Part shown: one piece after another, positions 6,159 to 6,269 of the stretch | Layout: each line of letters opens with the position of its first letter | Position numbering within the stretch: the first letter of the stretch is position 1 | Assembly: GCA_947457525.1 (NCBI GenBank) | Contig: CANGXE010000101.1 | Coordinates: forward strand, 1-6,269 | Length of the DNA: 6,269 nucleotides | Direction of reading: 5' to 3' | Source: Bacteroidota bacterium | Lineage (GTDB): Bacteria; Bacteroidota; Bacteroidia; Chitinophagales; LD1 | Translations under genes and position numbers: made by a program | The notes under the pieces: generated by a model | The model's database searches: none | The model's input: only the letters and a program-made list of their open reading frames with translations | Told to the model about the DNA's origin: nothing

Positions 6159-6269
6159 TCATCGGTAGGTGTACTCATCTACCGAAATATCACTTATTTC
6201 AATGCGTGAGGACACCCACCGGAAGGGAAAGCGGCTAAAAGTGTCGGGGAGCATTTTGGAGCAAGGAAA
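6159..6269 (-). CDS. unrecognised reading frame, C-terminal 36 codons only
   Basis: A frame open from the window edge to a TGA at 6159-6161. It reads FPCSKMLPDTFSRFPFRWV..., then a stretch ending SVDEYTYR. An internal ATG at 6252-6254 would give a 31-residue peptide. I do not recognise the family. In favour of a real gene end: it shares orientation with the kinase and lies 85 bp upstream, as an operon partner could. Against: it is short, its right part is richer in G+C than its neighbours, and its last eight codons coincide with the perfect inverted repeat, so it may be a chance frame through a structured or repeated non-coding element. A + strand frame from 6202 is also open to the edge, which shows that openness here is weak evidence. 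Confidence 0.25.
   Translation of the reverse strand, partial: FPCSKMLPDTFSRFPFRWVSSRIEISDISVDEYTYR
6162..6185. promoter_or_regulatory. perfect 7-bp inverted repeat TCGGTAG/CTACCGA with 10-base spacer
   Basis: TCGGTAG (6162-6168) and CTACCGA (6179-6185) are exact reverse complements, with an extra G-U pair possible inside in RNA. Two 7-bp half-sites about 17 bases centre to centre would suit a dimeric DNA-binding regulator, and the site lies about 90-110 bases upstream of the kinase start. As RNA it would be a modest hairpin. It has no following T-run on either strand, so it is not a classic terminator. It overlaps the last codons of the reading frame entering from the right. Confidence 0.45.
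6184..6200. repeat. perfect 6-bp hairpin GAAATA-TCACT-TATTTC abutting the first inverted repeat
   Basis: GAAATA (6184-6189) pairs exactly with TATTTC (6195-6200) around a 5-base loop. It shares its first two bases with the right arm of the 6162-6185 repeat, so the two hairpins are back-to-back or mutually exclusive at their junction. It is AT-rich and weak alone; the interest lies in the tandem arrangement. There is no terminator-like T-run. Confidence 0.4.

Noticed and set aside
6202..6269. + strand frame starting MREDTHRKGKRLK
   Set aside because: Only 22 codons to the edge, no promoter or recognisable motif, and it opposes another open frame.

Overview
The window looks like a chromosomal segment of a Bacteroidota member (Chitinophagia/Saprospiria/Flavobacteriia-like). 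The evidence is a large secreted protein ending in the gliding-motility/type IX secretion type B sorting domain, a HmuY-like C-terminus, a Bacteroidota-style secreted thioredoxin-fold protein, a TPR-coupled histidine kinase, consistent TAA stops, and a perfect TAnnTTTG -7 element in front of the largest gene. No RNA gene, transposase or CRISPR array is visible. A finer taxonomic placement cannot be supported.

Layout. The left edge (2-130, + strand) holds the last 42 codons of a HmuY-like (haem-binding family) protein. Its stop codon directly abuts the stop of a convergent thioredoxin-like gene (131-682, -) that carries a WCGWC active site behind an N-terminal membrane/signal segment. After an 86-114 bp gap with a candidate promoter comes a 1090-residue secreted protein (797-4069, -). 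It has a signal peptide, a beta-rich N-terminal module, a 12-cysteine region, a chain of Ig/PKD-like domains including three tandem ~87-residue repeats, and a CHU_C sorting domain. A 202 bp intergenic region carries its promoter.

The right third (4272-6073, -) reads as one ~600-codon soluble TPR sensor histidine kinase interrupted twice. An in-frame TGA falls inside a TPR, and a one-base frameshift falls exactly between the phosphoacceptor helix (DHp) and the ATP-binding domain. All kinase motifs are intact, so this is either a recent pseudogene, a natural split kinase, or sequence error.

The right edge (about 6124-6200) is compact and structured: a triple octamer repeat, then two abutting perfect hairpins. 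The second part overlaps the end of an unrecognised reading frame that enters from beyond the window. This edge and the interrupted kinase are the most unusual parts. The first three genes concern the cell envelope (haem capture, periplasmic thiol chemistry, a surface adhesin-like protein), but nothing shows they form one operon. I see no convincing multi-gene novel system.
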